DNA of 64,000 nucleotides from Clostridiales bacterium (GTDB lineage: Bacteria; Bacillota; Clostridia; Lachnospirales; Lachnospiraceae). The stretch is from positions 19,096 to 83,095 of the forward strand of contig JAJQIK010000011.1 of the NCBI GenBank assembly GCA_021199255.1, given 5' to 3'. The position numbers and the translations under genes were made by a program. How positions within the stretch are numbered: the first letter of the stretch is position 1; each line of letters opens with the position of its first letter. Below, one piece after another: positions 25,765-34,422 of the stretch. The notes under the pieces are model-generated. The model was given only the letters and a program-made list of their open reading frames with translations. It was not told the origin of the DNA and did no database searches.

Positions 25765-27283
25765 GTGACGCACCTCCTCCTGCGATAGCGTGCATTACGC
25801 CTTCCTGTGTCATTTCCTCGCCGCTGATCTCGCCAACCTTGGCGCCGTCCCTTAAGACCGCCATACGGTTACAGGTACGAAGCATCTCTTCAATCTCAGA
25901 GGAGATAAAGATCAGGCTCTTCCCTTCCTGCGCCAGCTTAATCACCAGCTTCTGGATCTCTGTCTTAGTACCAATGTCGATTCCCCGCGTAGGCTCATCC
26001 AGAATCAGGAAATCCGGATTCGTCGCAAGCCATCTGGCCAGAATAACCTTCTGCTGATTACCGCCGGAAAGTCTCTTGATCAGCGTCTCACGGCTTGCCG
26101 TCTTAATCTGCAGCATTTCTATGTATTGATCCGCAATCTCAATCTGCTTGGACATGGGAATCTTCTTAAACATACCAAGCTTAGCCTGCATGGCAAGAAT
26201 AATATTTTCACGTACGGACAGATCGCCGATAATACCTTCCGCTTTTCTGTCGTCGGGCAGAAGTCCCATACCAAGGTTCATGGCGTCAATCGGGTTCTTG
26301 ATCTTAACCTCCTCGCCATTCACCTTAAGGGTTCCGGTCTGCGCCCTGTCTGCGCCGTAAATCGAACGCGCCAGCTCGCTCCGTCCGCTGCCCAGCAGTC
26401 CTGTCAGACCCACAACCTCTCCCTTATGAATATCTAGGTCAAAGGGCTTAATGGTTCCCGCATGGCTCAGGCCTCTGGCCTCAATCTCAAGAGGCGCATT
26501 GGAGAAATCCATGGTTTCCTCCGGTTTGATAGAAGCAAGGTCGTCAAAATCCTTACCCATCATAGCCGCTACCAGCTTCACTCTAGGCAGTTCTTCCACC
26601 GTGTACTCGCCTACCAGAGTACCGTTACGCAATACTGTAATGCCGTCGCATACGGCATATACCTGCTCTAAGAAATGGGTTACAAAGACAATGCCGACGC
26701 CCTGGTCTCTCAGCCTCCGCATCATACCAAAGAGCTTCTCTACCTCATTGTCATCCAGCGAGGACGTAGGCTCGTCAAGGATCAGCACCTTACTTTTCAT
26801 ATCTACAGCACGGGCAATAGCAATCATCTGCTGCAATGCCAGTGAATATTCTTCCAGATTCTTAGTTACCTCAATGTCTAAATCCAAATCCTTCATTAGC
26901 TGCGCCGCCATCTGGTTCATCTTCCGGCGGTTTACTGTTCCAAGCTTAGTCAGCGGCTCACGGCCGATAAAAAGGTTCTCCGCAACCGAAAGGTTGGGGC
27001 AGAGGTTTACCTCCTGATAAACGGTCGAGATTCCCTTTTTCTGGGCGTCCATTGTGTCCTTGTTGACTATGGCGCCCTCAATGCCGTCTACATGAATCTC
27101 ACCGGCTTCAAATTTGTTGACACCCGTCAAGCATTTGATCAAGGTAGATTTTCCCGCGCCGTTCTCGCCCATCAGCGCCCGAATCTCACCCTTTTTCAAG
27201 GTGAAGTCTACGTTGTCAAGTGCCTTGACACCCGGGAATGTCATACAGATACCGCGCATTGTTAAAGCAATATTGCTATCCAT
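25757..27283 (-). CDS. ytfR: Sugar ABC transporter ATP-binding protein, YtfR/RbsA-like
   Basis: About 508 residues with two tandem ABC domains. The first has Walker A GENGAGKST and Walker B VLILDEPTSSLD. The second has a degenerate Walker A region (GLLGSGRSELARSIYG), the signature LSGGNQQKVILARWL and FLILDEPTRGID, as in RbsA/MglA/XylG proteins. The start at 27283 follows AGGAGG by 7 bases; the upstream part of the frame has no homology. Drives uptake of the sugar delivered by the binding protein encoded just upstream. Confidence 0.95.
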   Translation of the reverse strand: MDSNIALTMRGICMTFPGVKALDNVDFTLKKGEIRALMGENGAGKSTLIKCLTGVNKFEAGEIHVDGIEGAIVNKDTMDAQKKGISTVYQEVNLCPNLSVAENLFIGREPLTKLGTVNRRKMNQMAAQLMKDLDLDIEVTKNLEEYSLALQQMIAIARAVDMKSKVLILDEPTSSLDDNEVEKLFGMMRRLRDQGVGIVFVTHFLEQVYAVCDGITVLRNGTLVGEYTVEELPRVKLVAAMMGKDFDDLASIKPEETMDFSNAPLEIEARGLSHAGTIKPFDLDIHKGEVVGLTGLLGSGRSELARSIYGADRAQTGTLKVNGEEVKIKNPIDAMNLGMGLLPDDRKAEGIIGDLSVRENIILAMQAKLGMFKKIPMSKQIEIADQYIEMLQIKTASRETLIKRLSGGNQQKVILARWLATNPDFLILDEPTRGIDIGTKTEIQKLVIKLAQEGKSLIFISSEIEEMLRTCNRMAVLRDGAKVGEISGEEMTQEGVMHAIAGGGASHE

Positions 27284-27380
27284 ACTAATACCTCCTGCTG
27301 TTACTGTCATACACTCCAATACATTTCCGTGAATTTTGAGACAATAATCTCAATACTTCTTTATTATACATCAAATTCAG

Positions 27381-27414
27381 AGAAAGAAAAAGGAGGGAAA
27401 TAACATTTCCCTCC
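27381..27414 (-). terminator. Terminator/attenuator between the binding-protein gene and the ATPase gene
   Basis: On the minus strand a perfect 10-bp stem (27405-27414 with 27392-27401) with a 3-base loop is followed by TTTTTCTTTCT. It would end most transcripts after the binding protein, giving more binding protein than transporter, a common pattern in ABC operons. Confidence 0.85.
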
Positions 27415-27453
27415 CTATTCTATTCCTATTTACAATCATTCAGTTTCTGTATC

Positions 27454-28542
27454 TTAGTATGCACGTGCGTCTAATACTTCCTGAGTCATGGTTGTTGCAT
27501 ACTGAGATGTGATACCAGGCGCTACGAAAGCTTCATCTGTAACAAGTGTGAACTTGTCAACTTCTTCGCCTGCTTCCAGCTGCTTAAGAACATCTTCTGC
27601 GAAAGTAGCCTGAAGAGGATTACACTCTACGTTACAGTTGATCTTGCCATCTAAGGTATACTGTAAACCATCATGTGTAGCATCGAAGGAAATGATGATA
27701 ACATCGCCGTCAACACCGTATGTGATACCTGCTGCATCCATTGCGTCCATTGCGCCGTATGCTTCGTTATCGTTCTGGCATACTACTACGTTGAAGTCGC
27801 TGTAAGACTTAATGAAGGACTCCATAACCTCCTGGCCGCCTGCCTGTGTGAAATCACCGTCCTGGGAATCAAGAATCGTCCACTCGCTGTGCTCTGCCGC
27901 TACGTTGTTAAAGCCTTCTGTACGTCCCAGAGTTGCAGATGCACCAACAGTACCCTCGATAACAAGGATGTTAGCTGCTTCGCCGTTTAAGTACTCAGCC
28001 AGCCAGTTACCTGCCGTCTCACCTTCCAGAACCATATCTGTACCAACTGCCGTTGTGTAAAGGGACTCGTCAGCGTCCACAGAACGGTCAACGATGATAA
28101 CCGGGATTCCTGCGTCCTGTGCCTCCTGAAGAACGGTATCCCATCCTGCTGTCTCGATAGGATCAAGGAAGATGTAATCAACTTCCTGCTGAATGAATCC
28201 ACGAACTGCCTCGATCTGAGCTGCATTGTCGTTATCAGAATCAACGAATGCCAGGTCATAACCATTCGCCTCGCTGAATACGTCCTGGAAGTTCTGTGTG
28301 TTAGCTGCACGCCAGTCAGACTCATGGCCAACCTGTGCATGGCCAACTTTGATCAGATCGCCGGAGGCTGCCGTATCGTCCGCTGCTTCCTCTGTCGTCT
28401 CTTCTGCGGTCTCTTCCACTGTTTCTGCAGCCTCTTCTGTAGAAGCTGCGGTTTCTGTAGTAGCTGTATCAGAGCTGCCGCATCCTACGAGACTTGCCAT
28501 TACCATAGTACCAGCTAATAAAACTGCTAATTTTCTCTTCAT
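27454..28542 (-). CDS. ytfQ: Sugar-binding lipoprotein of the ABC transporter, YtfQ-like
   Basis: 362 residues. A lipoprotein signal ends LVGCGSS, then a Thr/Ala/Glu-rich linker, then a type I periplasmic-binding fold (VGHAQVGHESDWRAANTQ..., DYIFLDPIETAGWDTVL, VIIVDRSVD, FNVVVCQNDNEAYGAMDAM, IIISFDATHDGLQYT). Strongly resembles YtfQ-type binders. Anchored outside the membrane, it delivers sugar to the downstream permeases. A terminator follows it. The protein encoded at 31729-32769 is a paralogue of nearly the same plan and probably binds the same ligand. Confidence 0.94.
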   Translation of the reverse strand: MKRKLAVLLAGTMVMASLVGCGSSDTATTETAASTEEAAETVEETAEETTEEAADDTAASGDLIKVGHAQVGHESDWRAANTQNFQDVFSEANGYDLAFVDSDNDNAAQIEAVRGFIQQEVDYIFLDPIETAGWDTVLQEAQDAGIPVIIVDRSVDADESLYTTAVGTDMVLEGETAGNWLAEYLNGEAANILVIEGTVGASATLGRTEGFNNVAAEHSEWTILDSQDGDFTQAGGQEVMESFIKSYSDFNVVVCQNDNEAYGAMDAMDAAGITYGVDGDVIIISFDATHDGLQYTLDGKINCNVECNPLQATFAEDVLKQLEAGEEVDKFTLVTDEAFVAPGITSQYATTMTQEVLDARAY

Positions 28543-28935
28543 CTCTTAGTTTCCTCCCTTTTATGATGAAATTAAAATTGTTTCGGGAACCAGGCCGTCG
28601 CCTTGTTCCTGCAACCACTTTATCAAATTCCAATCCCCTGTTCAATGTAAAAATCTTCAATTTTTGCGATTTAGGGGAGTTAAACAATACAAATTTTGTG
28701 ATATAATACTTTTGTTCCATACAAATTTTCTATTTTGGTTAAATATTTCATGATTTTTGGTGTTTTTTTATGATTTTGAACCAATTGAGAATATTTTTTA
28801 ACTTAAAATTATAGTGATTGTTACTACAAAGATTTTCGAAAATTGAATTTTTTACCCGGGAAGTTTGTATTTTTATGAATAAATATTATACAAATTATGA
28901 ACAAACTGTGAACATGGATAGGATTTTCTAATATT
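28543..28935. other. Divergent intergenic region between the ABC operon and the second AraR-like gene
   Basis: 393 bases, AT-rich, no gene. It holds two direct copies of AAAATTTGTAT on the minus strand (28687-28697 and 28719-28729, 32 bases apart), a leader hairpin (GGAACcAGGC / GCCTtGTTCC, 28586-28609), and a looser ATACAAATT near 28887-28895. GGGAGG precedes the binding-protein gene. Promoters for both flanking genes should lie here, but I could not fix either with confidence. Confidence 0.55.
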
Positions 28936-30069
28936 ATGGGAACCATAGAGGAAAAAGGTACCAATCAGGGAAAGGCTGGATTATCAATGAGTAAATATGA
29001 AGAGGTGGCGGCTAAGCTCGCCGAAATCATTGCCCGGAATCTGGAAAAGGGCGTTTATAAGCTTCCCACGGAGGCGGAATTGAGCAGGCAGTACAAGGTC
29101 AGCAGGCAGACCATCCGCTCCGCCCTGGCGCTTCTCCACGCCAAAGGCATAATCGTCAGCAGGCAGGGCAGCGGCTCCTATGCCACGGGACTGTCCGAGG
29201 ACAATGCCCGCAATACGATTCCGATTCTGGTCGCCAATCATCAGGAATACATCTATCCCCATCTGTTGACGGATATCCGAAGCAGTCTATCAGAACAGGG
29301 CTACCAGCTACAGGTCCATGATACCTTCAACGATACGACACGGGAAAGGGCGCTGCTTCTAAGCCTGCTGTCCTCTCCTCCCAGGGGAATCATCGTGGAG
29401 GGCTGCAAAAGCGCCCTGCCTAATCCCAATCTGGATCTTTATGCGCGGTTACGCGAGGCCGGATGCTTTCTGCTTTTTCTTCATAATTATTATGCCGCCC
29501 TGCCCAATACCGTCTGCATCAAAGACGATAACTACTATGGCGGCTGCCTTCTGGCGGAGCATCTGGTTTCACTGGGGCATACCCGGATTGCCGCTCTTTT
29601 TAAGATGGACGATCTACAGGGGCCGGAACGTTATTTCGGCGCGGCCTCCTGCCTGAGAGATCTGGGAATCCTCTTAGAAGACTCCCATGTAGGCTGGTTT
29701 ACTTCGCGTCATGTTGACGCCCTGGAAACCAGACAGGACACCCGTTTCCTCACAAACTTTATTCAGGAGCAGCTACAGGACTGCACCGCCGTCATATGCT
29801 ACAACGATGAAATTGCCTATTGGCTGATGAAGGAATTGGCCTATGCCGGCAGGCAGGTTCCCCAGGAAATCTCCGTGGTATGCTTTGACAACAGCTACCT
29901 CAGCGATTTAAGCAGAGTCCGTATCACCGCGCTGACTCACAAGCCCCACGAAATGGGAAACTGCGCGGCGGAATGTATGATTCACAAATTAAAAGGGATT
30001 CCTGTCGCTTCTCAGGAAATCCCGTGGCAGCTTATCCGCAAAGAGAGCGACGCGCCCTGTCAGACTTGA
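28936..30069 (+). CDS. Second AraR-like regulator (GntR HTH plus LacI-like sensor)
   Basis: 377 residues from the ATG at 28936, or 360 from the ATG at 28987, where homology begins. GntR winged helix (YKLPTEAELSRQYKVSRQTIRSALALLHAKGIIVSRQGSGSYA), then a LacI-type effector domain (IPILVANHQEYIYPHLLTDIRSSL..., AVICYNDEIAYWLMKELA, SVVCFDNSYLSDLS). Paralogue of the AraR at 20046-21137. Divergent from the YtfQRT/YjfF transporter, so it likely controls that operon and perhaps itself. Its 3' end overlaps the convergent response regulator by 10 bases. Confidence 0.9.
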   Translation: MGTIEEKGTNQGKAGLSMSKYEEVAAKLAEIIARNLEKGVYKLPTEAELSRQYKVSRQTIRSALALLHAKGIIVSRQGSGSYATGLSEDNARNTIPILVANHQEYIYPHLLTDIRSSLSEQGYQLQVHDTFNDTTRERALLLSLLSSPPRGIIVEGCKSALPNPNLDLYARLREAGCFLLFLHNYYAALPNTVCIKDDNYYGGCLLAEHLVSLGHTRIAALFKMDDLQGPERYFGAASCLRDLGILLEDSHVGWFTSRHVDALETRQDTRFLTNFIQEQLQDCTAVICYNDEIAYWLMKELAYAGRQVPQEISVVCFDNSYLSDLSRVRITALTHKPHEMGNCAAECMIHKLKGIPVASQEIPWQLIRKESDAPCQT

Positions 30070-31688
30070 GCCCTGGCACCGGAGCGGTACTCTCTGGGCG
30101 TACAGCCCTGCGTCTTTTTGAAAACAAAGCTGAAATAATGGGGATCCTTATAGCCAACCTCCAGCGCGATATCGCCGGAGTGCTTCTCCGTCTGGCGCAG
30201 CAGCTTTTTCGCCTTTTCCATACGCTTCTGGGTCACATATTCGATGAAGGTCACCTGCATCGCCTGACTGAAAATCGCGCTGAAATAATTGGCGCTGACA
30301 TTTACCGCGCCGGCGACTGAGTTTAAGGACAGCGTCTCCTGCGCATAGTTTTCTTCTATATAATCCAGCGCCTTTTTCAGCACCTTTTTACTCTGATTGT
30401 CCGACACCCGATCCCGAAGCTCCATGGCTTTTTCCAGAATATTCTGAATATAAAGGGACAATTCTTCTATGCTGCGATGAACCTCCTGAATCTGTTCTTC
30501 CCCCAGAAGCTCCAGCAATTCCTTCCTGTCATATCCGATGGCTTCCACATAGGCCATCGCCACAAAATGGATATGGAACACCAGATAATTCTGGAATAAT
30601 CTGGATTTGAGGGCTTCCTGAATACTCATAAGATAGCTGTCTACAAATTCCGCGATTTCATCATGGCTTCCCTTTACCAGAAAATCTTTCATTAATTCCT
30701 GATCTACCTTAGCGAAATCAATATCGCCGATTTTGCCTCCCTCCTGACGGGGCATATAATTGTCGGCGATTTCTTTTGTGATAATATGCCTGTCCGGCAC
30801 CAGAAAACGGTAGGCCAAAAGATGGTTGACCTTACCGTAGCACTCCGACAGCAGGCTTAATCTCTCCACCGGTTCTCCCACCGCCGCGTACCAGTCAAAG
30901 ATATCCTGGGCGGACTGGCAGATTCTCTCTACATTGTCCAGGCTTCTGGCCGTCAGCTCCTTCATCTGTTCCTCGCTGCTCTGCAAAAGCACCCCGTAGG
31001 TATTGATATTCCAGCGGAAAACCAGATATTCCGGGTAGCGCATGAAATAGTGCAGCAGCTCCTCTCTTTTTCTGGCAAAATCCTCCGACTCATAACCGCC
31101 GTCCGCCCCTTCGCGCTTGTTTTGCAGGCTGAACATTAACAGGTTATAGCAGGGCGCGTTAAGCTTCAAGGACAGCTTCGCCGCCTCTTCATAGATATCC
31201 TGCACCGGCATCCGCCCCTCGAATATTTTTACAAAAAAATTCGTTCGCGAAAACTGTTCGTATTCCTTGGCTTCCTCCTGAAATTTCTCCTGATACCCCT
31301 TCTGCTCCTGCTCGCTCTCAATCTTAGCCTTAAGCTCCGCCAATACCTTCTGTAAGCTGGTTCTGGTAACCGGCTTCACCAGGTACTGCTCCACTCCTAT
31401 GGCGATCGCCTGTCTCGCATACTCGAAATCATCATACCCGCTGATGATAATAATCTTCATCTCCGGAAATTCCTGATGCACGATACGGCTTAAGGATAAC
31501 CCGTCCATGAAAGGCATCTTAATATCCGTCAGCAGCACGTCCGGTTTGGTCTTCTGGATCAACGGCAGCGCCATCTCCCCATCGCTGGCTTCTCCCACAA
31601 ATTTATAACCATACTGCTGCCATGGAATATTATCCCGCAGACCCTCCCTGACAATACTTTCATCCTCTACCAGAAATACTTTCAACAT
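30060..31688 (-). CDS. YesN-type response regulator with AraC DNA-binding domain
   Basis: About 542 residues. N-terminal receiver domain (LKVFLVEDESIVREGL..., phosphoacceptor Asp in DVLLTDIKMPFMDG, Lys in YLVKPVTRTSL), a central 280-residue helical region, and a C-terminal AraC double HTH (SLNSVAGAVNVSANYFSAIFSQAMQ...; SGDIALEVGYKDPHYFSFVFKKTQGCTPREY). Start taken at MLKVFL (31688). Third gene of a kinase-binding protein-regulator unit. Expected to activate sugar uptake genes, most likely the adjacent ABC operon. Confidence 0.93.
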   Translation of the reverse strand: MLKVFLVEDESIVREGLRDNIPWQQYGYKFVGEASDGEMALPLIQKTKPDVLLTDIKMPFMDGLSLSRIVHQEFPEMKIIIISGYDDFEYARQAIAIGVEQYLVKPVTRTSLQKVLAELKAKIESEQEQKGYQEKFQEEAKEYEQFSRTNFFVKIFEGRMPVQDIYEEAAKLSLKLNAPCYNLLMFSLQNKREGADGGYESEDFARKREELLHYFMRYPEYLVFRWNINTYGVLLQSSEEQMKELTARSLDNVERICQSAQDIFDWYAAVGEPVERLSLLSECYGKVNHLLAYRFLVPDRHIITKEIADNYMPRQEGGKIGDIDFAKVDQELMKDFLVKGSHDEIAEFVDSYLMSIQEALKSRLFQNYLVFHIHFVAMAYVEAIGYDRKELLELLGEEQIQEVHRSIEELSLYIQNILEKAMELRDRVSDNQSKKVLKKALDYIEENYAQETLSLNSVAGAVNVSANYFSAIFSQAMQVTFIEYVTQKRMEKAKKLLRQTEKHSGDIALEVGYKDPHYFSFVFKKTQGCTPREYRSGARAQV

Positions 31689-31728
31689 TCTGACAACCAC
31701 GCCTTTCCTTTTCCCTGTAAATTGCTTC

Positions 31729-32769
31729 TCAGTACGTCCTTTGGCTTAATAATTCCTCCGTCACATTGTCTATCGTATAGACGTCCTCTTCCACATAATA
31801 TCGTTTCTCCGGTTCTTCCCCGCTTTCCAGCATCTGAATCGCCTCATAAATATATTCCCCCTGATTGGGATTACATTCAATATCCACATTAATCGTACCC
31901 TCCGCGACCATTTGCAGAGCCTCCTGTACGGCGTCAAAGGAGATAATCGTAATATCGCCGTCAATCCCCACGGTTCTTCCCGACTCTCTGATCGCTTCCA
32001 GCGCACCGAAGGTCATATCGTCATTCTGGGAAACCACCACGTCAATATCCGGATACTTTTGCAGAAAGCTTTCCATCACTTCCTTCCCCTTGGCGGAAGT
32101 AAAATCCCCGTACTCCTGATCCAGAATATTCCAGTTAGAATGAGTTCCCGCGATGGTAGAGAAACCGATACTTCTCCCGGTCTGCGCCGAAGCCCCCTGA
32201 TTTCCCTTCAGGATAACAATATTAATCTCGTCGTCCGCCGTTCCTCTTTCCTCCAGGTCAGCCTCCAGCCAGCGTCCCGCCTTTTCTCCTTCCTCTACAA
32301 AGTCGCTGCCGATGCAGGTGATATAGAGACTCTTGTCCGCCACGTTGACGCCCCTGTCCATCAGGATAACCGGAATCCCCGCTTCTTTGGCCTCGATAAG
32401 CACCGTCTCCCAGCCGCTCTCCACCACCGGCGCAAAGACGATATAATCCACCCGCTGGGAAATAAAGCTTCGGATCGCCTTGATCTGATTCTCCTGCTTC
32501 TGTCTGGCATTATTAAAAATCAGGAAGAAACCATTCTGCTTCGTAAACACGCTCTGCACGGATTCCGTATTGGCCGTCCTCCAGCCCGATTCGCTGCCTA
32601 ACTGGGACACGCCCACCACGGTCAGATTCTCATTCTCACTGATGTAAGCCTCGTCATCATAACCCGCAAACAGGCTGCACCCTCCCAGAATCATCAAAAG
32701 GAGGATGAGCAGCAGCAGCCCAATCGCTATTTTCCCTGTGGAAATATGATACCTTTTAACAGCTTTCAT
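31729..32769 (-). CDS. Sensor-type sugar-binding lipoprotein, paralogue of the YtfQ-like binder
   Basis: 346 residues. Hydrophobic N-terminus ending ILGGCSLF (lipobox), then a type I binding fold. Block for block it mirrors the transporter's binder: VGVSQLGSESGWRTANTES, DYIVFAPVVESGWETVLIEAKEAGIPVILMDRGVN, IDVVVSQNDDMTFGALEAI, IISFDAVQEALQM. It lies between the histidine kinase and response regulator genes, so it probably presents ligand to the kinase rather than to a permease, like XylFII-type sensor binders of clostridia. That role is inferred from context. Confidence 0.88.
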   Translation of the reverse strand: MKAVKRYHISTGKIAIGLLLLILLLMILGGCSLFAGYDDEAYISENENLTVVGVSQLGSESGWRTANTESVQSVFTKQNGFFLIFNNARQKQENQIKAIRSFISQRVDYIVFAPVVESGWETVLIEAKEAGIPVILMDRGVNVADKSLYITCIGSDFVEEGEKAGRWLEADLEERGTADDEINIVILKGNQGASAQTGRSIGFSTIAGTHSNWNILDQEYGDFTSAKGKEVMESFLQKYPDIDVVVSQNDDMTFGALEAIRESGRTVGIDGDITIISFDAVQEALQMVAEGTINVDIECNPNQGEYIYEAIQMLESGEEPEKRYYVEEDVYTIDNVTEELLSQRTY

Positions 32770-32800
32770 TTCTATTCTCCCATGCTTTAAGAGGGACTCC

Positions 32801-34261
32801 TTATACCACCGCCGGTATGACGATCTCTACGCAGGTGCCTTCTCCCACCGCCGAATCAATATACATTCCGTATTCGGCGCCAAAGTTCATGCGTATGCGC
32901 TCGTTTACATTGGCCAGCCCGAAGCCCTTCTCCGTATCCTTGCAGGGCTTGACAATCTCGCCGCGAAGCTTCTCAAGCTCTTCCGGCTCCATACCGACGC
33001 CGTTGTCCTGCACCTTGAAATGCACCTTGCCGTCTATCAGTTCCCCCGACACGCGAATGGTTCCCTTCGCGCGTTTATATTTGATTCCATGATAAAGGGA
33101 ATTTTCTACCAGCGGCTGCAGGGTCAGCTTTAAAATTTTGTATTGATACAGCTCCGGCGCAATCTGAATCTCATATTCCAGAATATCCTGATAGCGAACC
33201 TGCTGGATTTCCAGATAGCTCTTAATATGCATTTCCTCTTCCTGTATCGTGATATATTCCCTGCCCTTACTGAGCGCCAGCCTGAAAAATTTCGACAGGG
33301 ACATTACCATATTCACCGCCTTGTCCGAATCATGCCCCTCTATCAGCCAGACGATAGTATCCAGCGTATTATACAGGAAATGAGGATTAATCTGCTCCTG
33401 TAAAAGCCTGAGGTCGGCTCTGCGCATCTTACGCTCATCTTCCTTGATCTTCTGCACCAGCTCCTCAATGCTTTCCGTCATACTGTTGACACTGTTGGCC
33501 AGTACCCCCACCTCGTCGTCGGAATCCACCTGCGCCCGCGCGGAAAAATCTCCCTGGGAAACCTGCCTGGTAACCCGTGACAGCTCCTGTATGGGGCGGA
33601 TAATTCCTGTGACGATAGTAACGGTCATAACGACGGCTAACAGCATCAGCAGCGCCAGTATAACGACGCAGAATAAGGCAAAGGTATCCACTCTGGTATT
33701 CAGCTGATCTGTCAGGTGTTCCATGCTCTGGGTCTGATAATAAATATAATACTGGATATCGTCCTGCACCAGCTCTGTCATAATATAAATATTATTGTCC
33801 AGCATTTCTATATTCAGGTCATAACTGTTCTCTGTTTCCAGATTGTCCCTGATATCGTCTACCCTGTCCTCCAGCGTATCAATATCCCGCATCAGAATCT
33901 GCAGCCAGGCGCGGCTTTCGCCATCTGTAGTGATACTCATCAGGTTGCGGAACTCGCTGCGGAGCTCCGCAATCAACTGATAAGGGTCCTGAAGACTGTT
34001 ATCCTCTCCAATCGTCTCGAAGGTCACCGATCCGACTACCAGCTTATACAGGCTCTCGTCCATTTCTTCCTTGAAATTCAGGTTATAGCTGTTGGCAACC
34101 GTCATGTTGCTCACAATCCTGTCATATGCGCTGCTGTAATTGTGAAGCGCATAGATCAGATAGACGATCATGACCGTAAAGGGAACCGCCACCACCATCA
34201 TCAGCATGATTAATTTGTTTTTAATAGAAAATCCGGCTCTTTGTGTGTGTTTTCTCAGCAT
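32801..34261 (-). CDS. YesM-type sensor histidine kinase
   Basis: 486 residues. TM1 at about 15-36, a 160-residue outer helical sensor region, TM2 at about 195-218, HAMP (IIRPIQELSRVTRQVSQGDFSARAQV), then the His_kinase domain LQEQINPHFLYNTLDTIVWLIEG with the phosphorylated His in NPHFLYN, and an HATPase (LQPLVENSLYHGIKY; VQDNGVGM; GFGLANVNERI). Partner of the YesN-type regulator two genes on. First gene of the unit. The binding lipoprotein between them is the probable ligand-sensing subunit. Confidence 0.94.
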   Translation of the reverse strand: MLRKHTQRAGFSIKNKLIMLMMVVAVPFTVMIVYLIYALHNYSSAYDRIVSNMTVANSYNLNFKEEMDESLYKLVVGSVTFETIGEDNSLQDPYQLIAELRSEFRNLMSITTDGESRAWLQILMRDIDTLEDRVDDIRDNLETENSYDLNIEMLDNNIYIMTELVQDDIQYYIYYQTQSMEHLTDQLNTRVDTFALFCVVILALLMLLAVVMTVTIVTGIIRPIQELSRVTRQVSQGDFSARAQVDSDDEVGVLANSVNSMTESIEELVQKIKEDERKMRRADLRLLQEQINPHFLYNTLDTIVWLIEGHDSDKAVNMVMSLSKFFRLALSKGREYITIQEEEMHIKSYLEIQQVRYQDILEYEIQIAPELYQYKILKLTLQPLVENSLYHGIKYKRAKGTIRVSGELIDGKVHFKVQDNGVGMEPEELEKLRGEIVKPCKDTEKGFGLANVNERIRMNFGAEYGMYIDSAVGEGTCVEIVIPAVV

Positions 34262-34362
34262 TTTGATCTTTCCTTTAAGACCATTTTACCAATTTATATC
34301 CAAAATGCAAATTTTTCAATCTATCTTTTCGGCAGCGCTTCAGCAAATTTACAAAATCCGCA

Positions 34363-34391
34363 TTGTTTTAATTGCACAAAATTTGTATATA
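34363..34391 (+). promoter_or_regulatory. Promoter for the diguanylate cyclase gene
   Basis: TTGTTT (34363-34368), 17 bases, TATATA (34386-34391), about 30 bases before the ATG. A copy of AAAATTTGTAT (34378-34388) overlaps the spacer and -10. Confidence 0.5.
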
Positions 34392-34422
34392 GTGTAGAAT
34401 TTCGTATGTAAGGTATTTTGTT

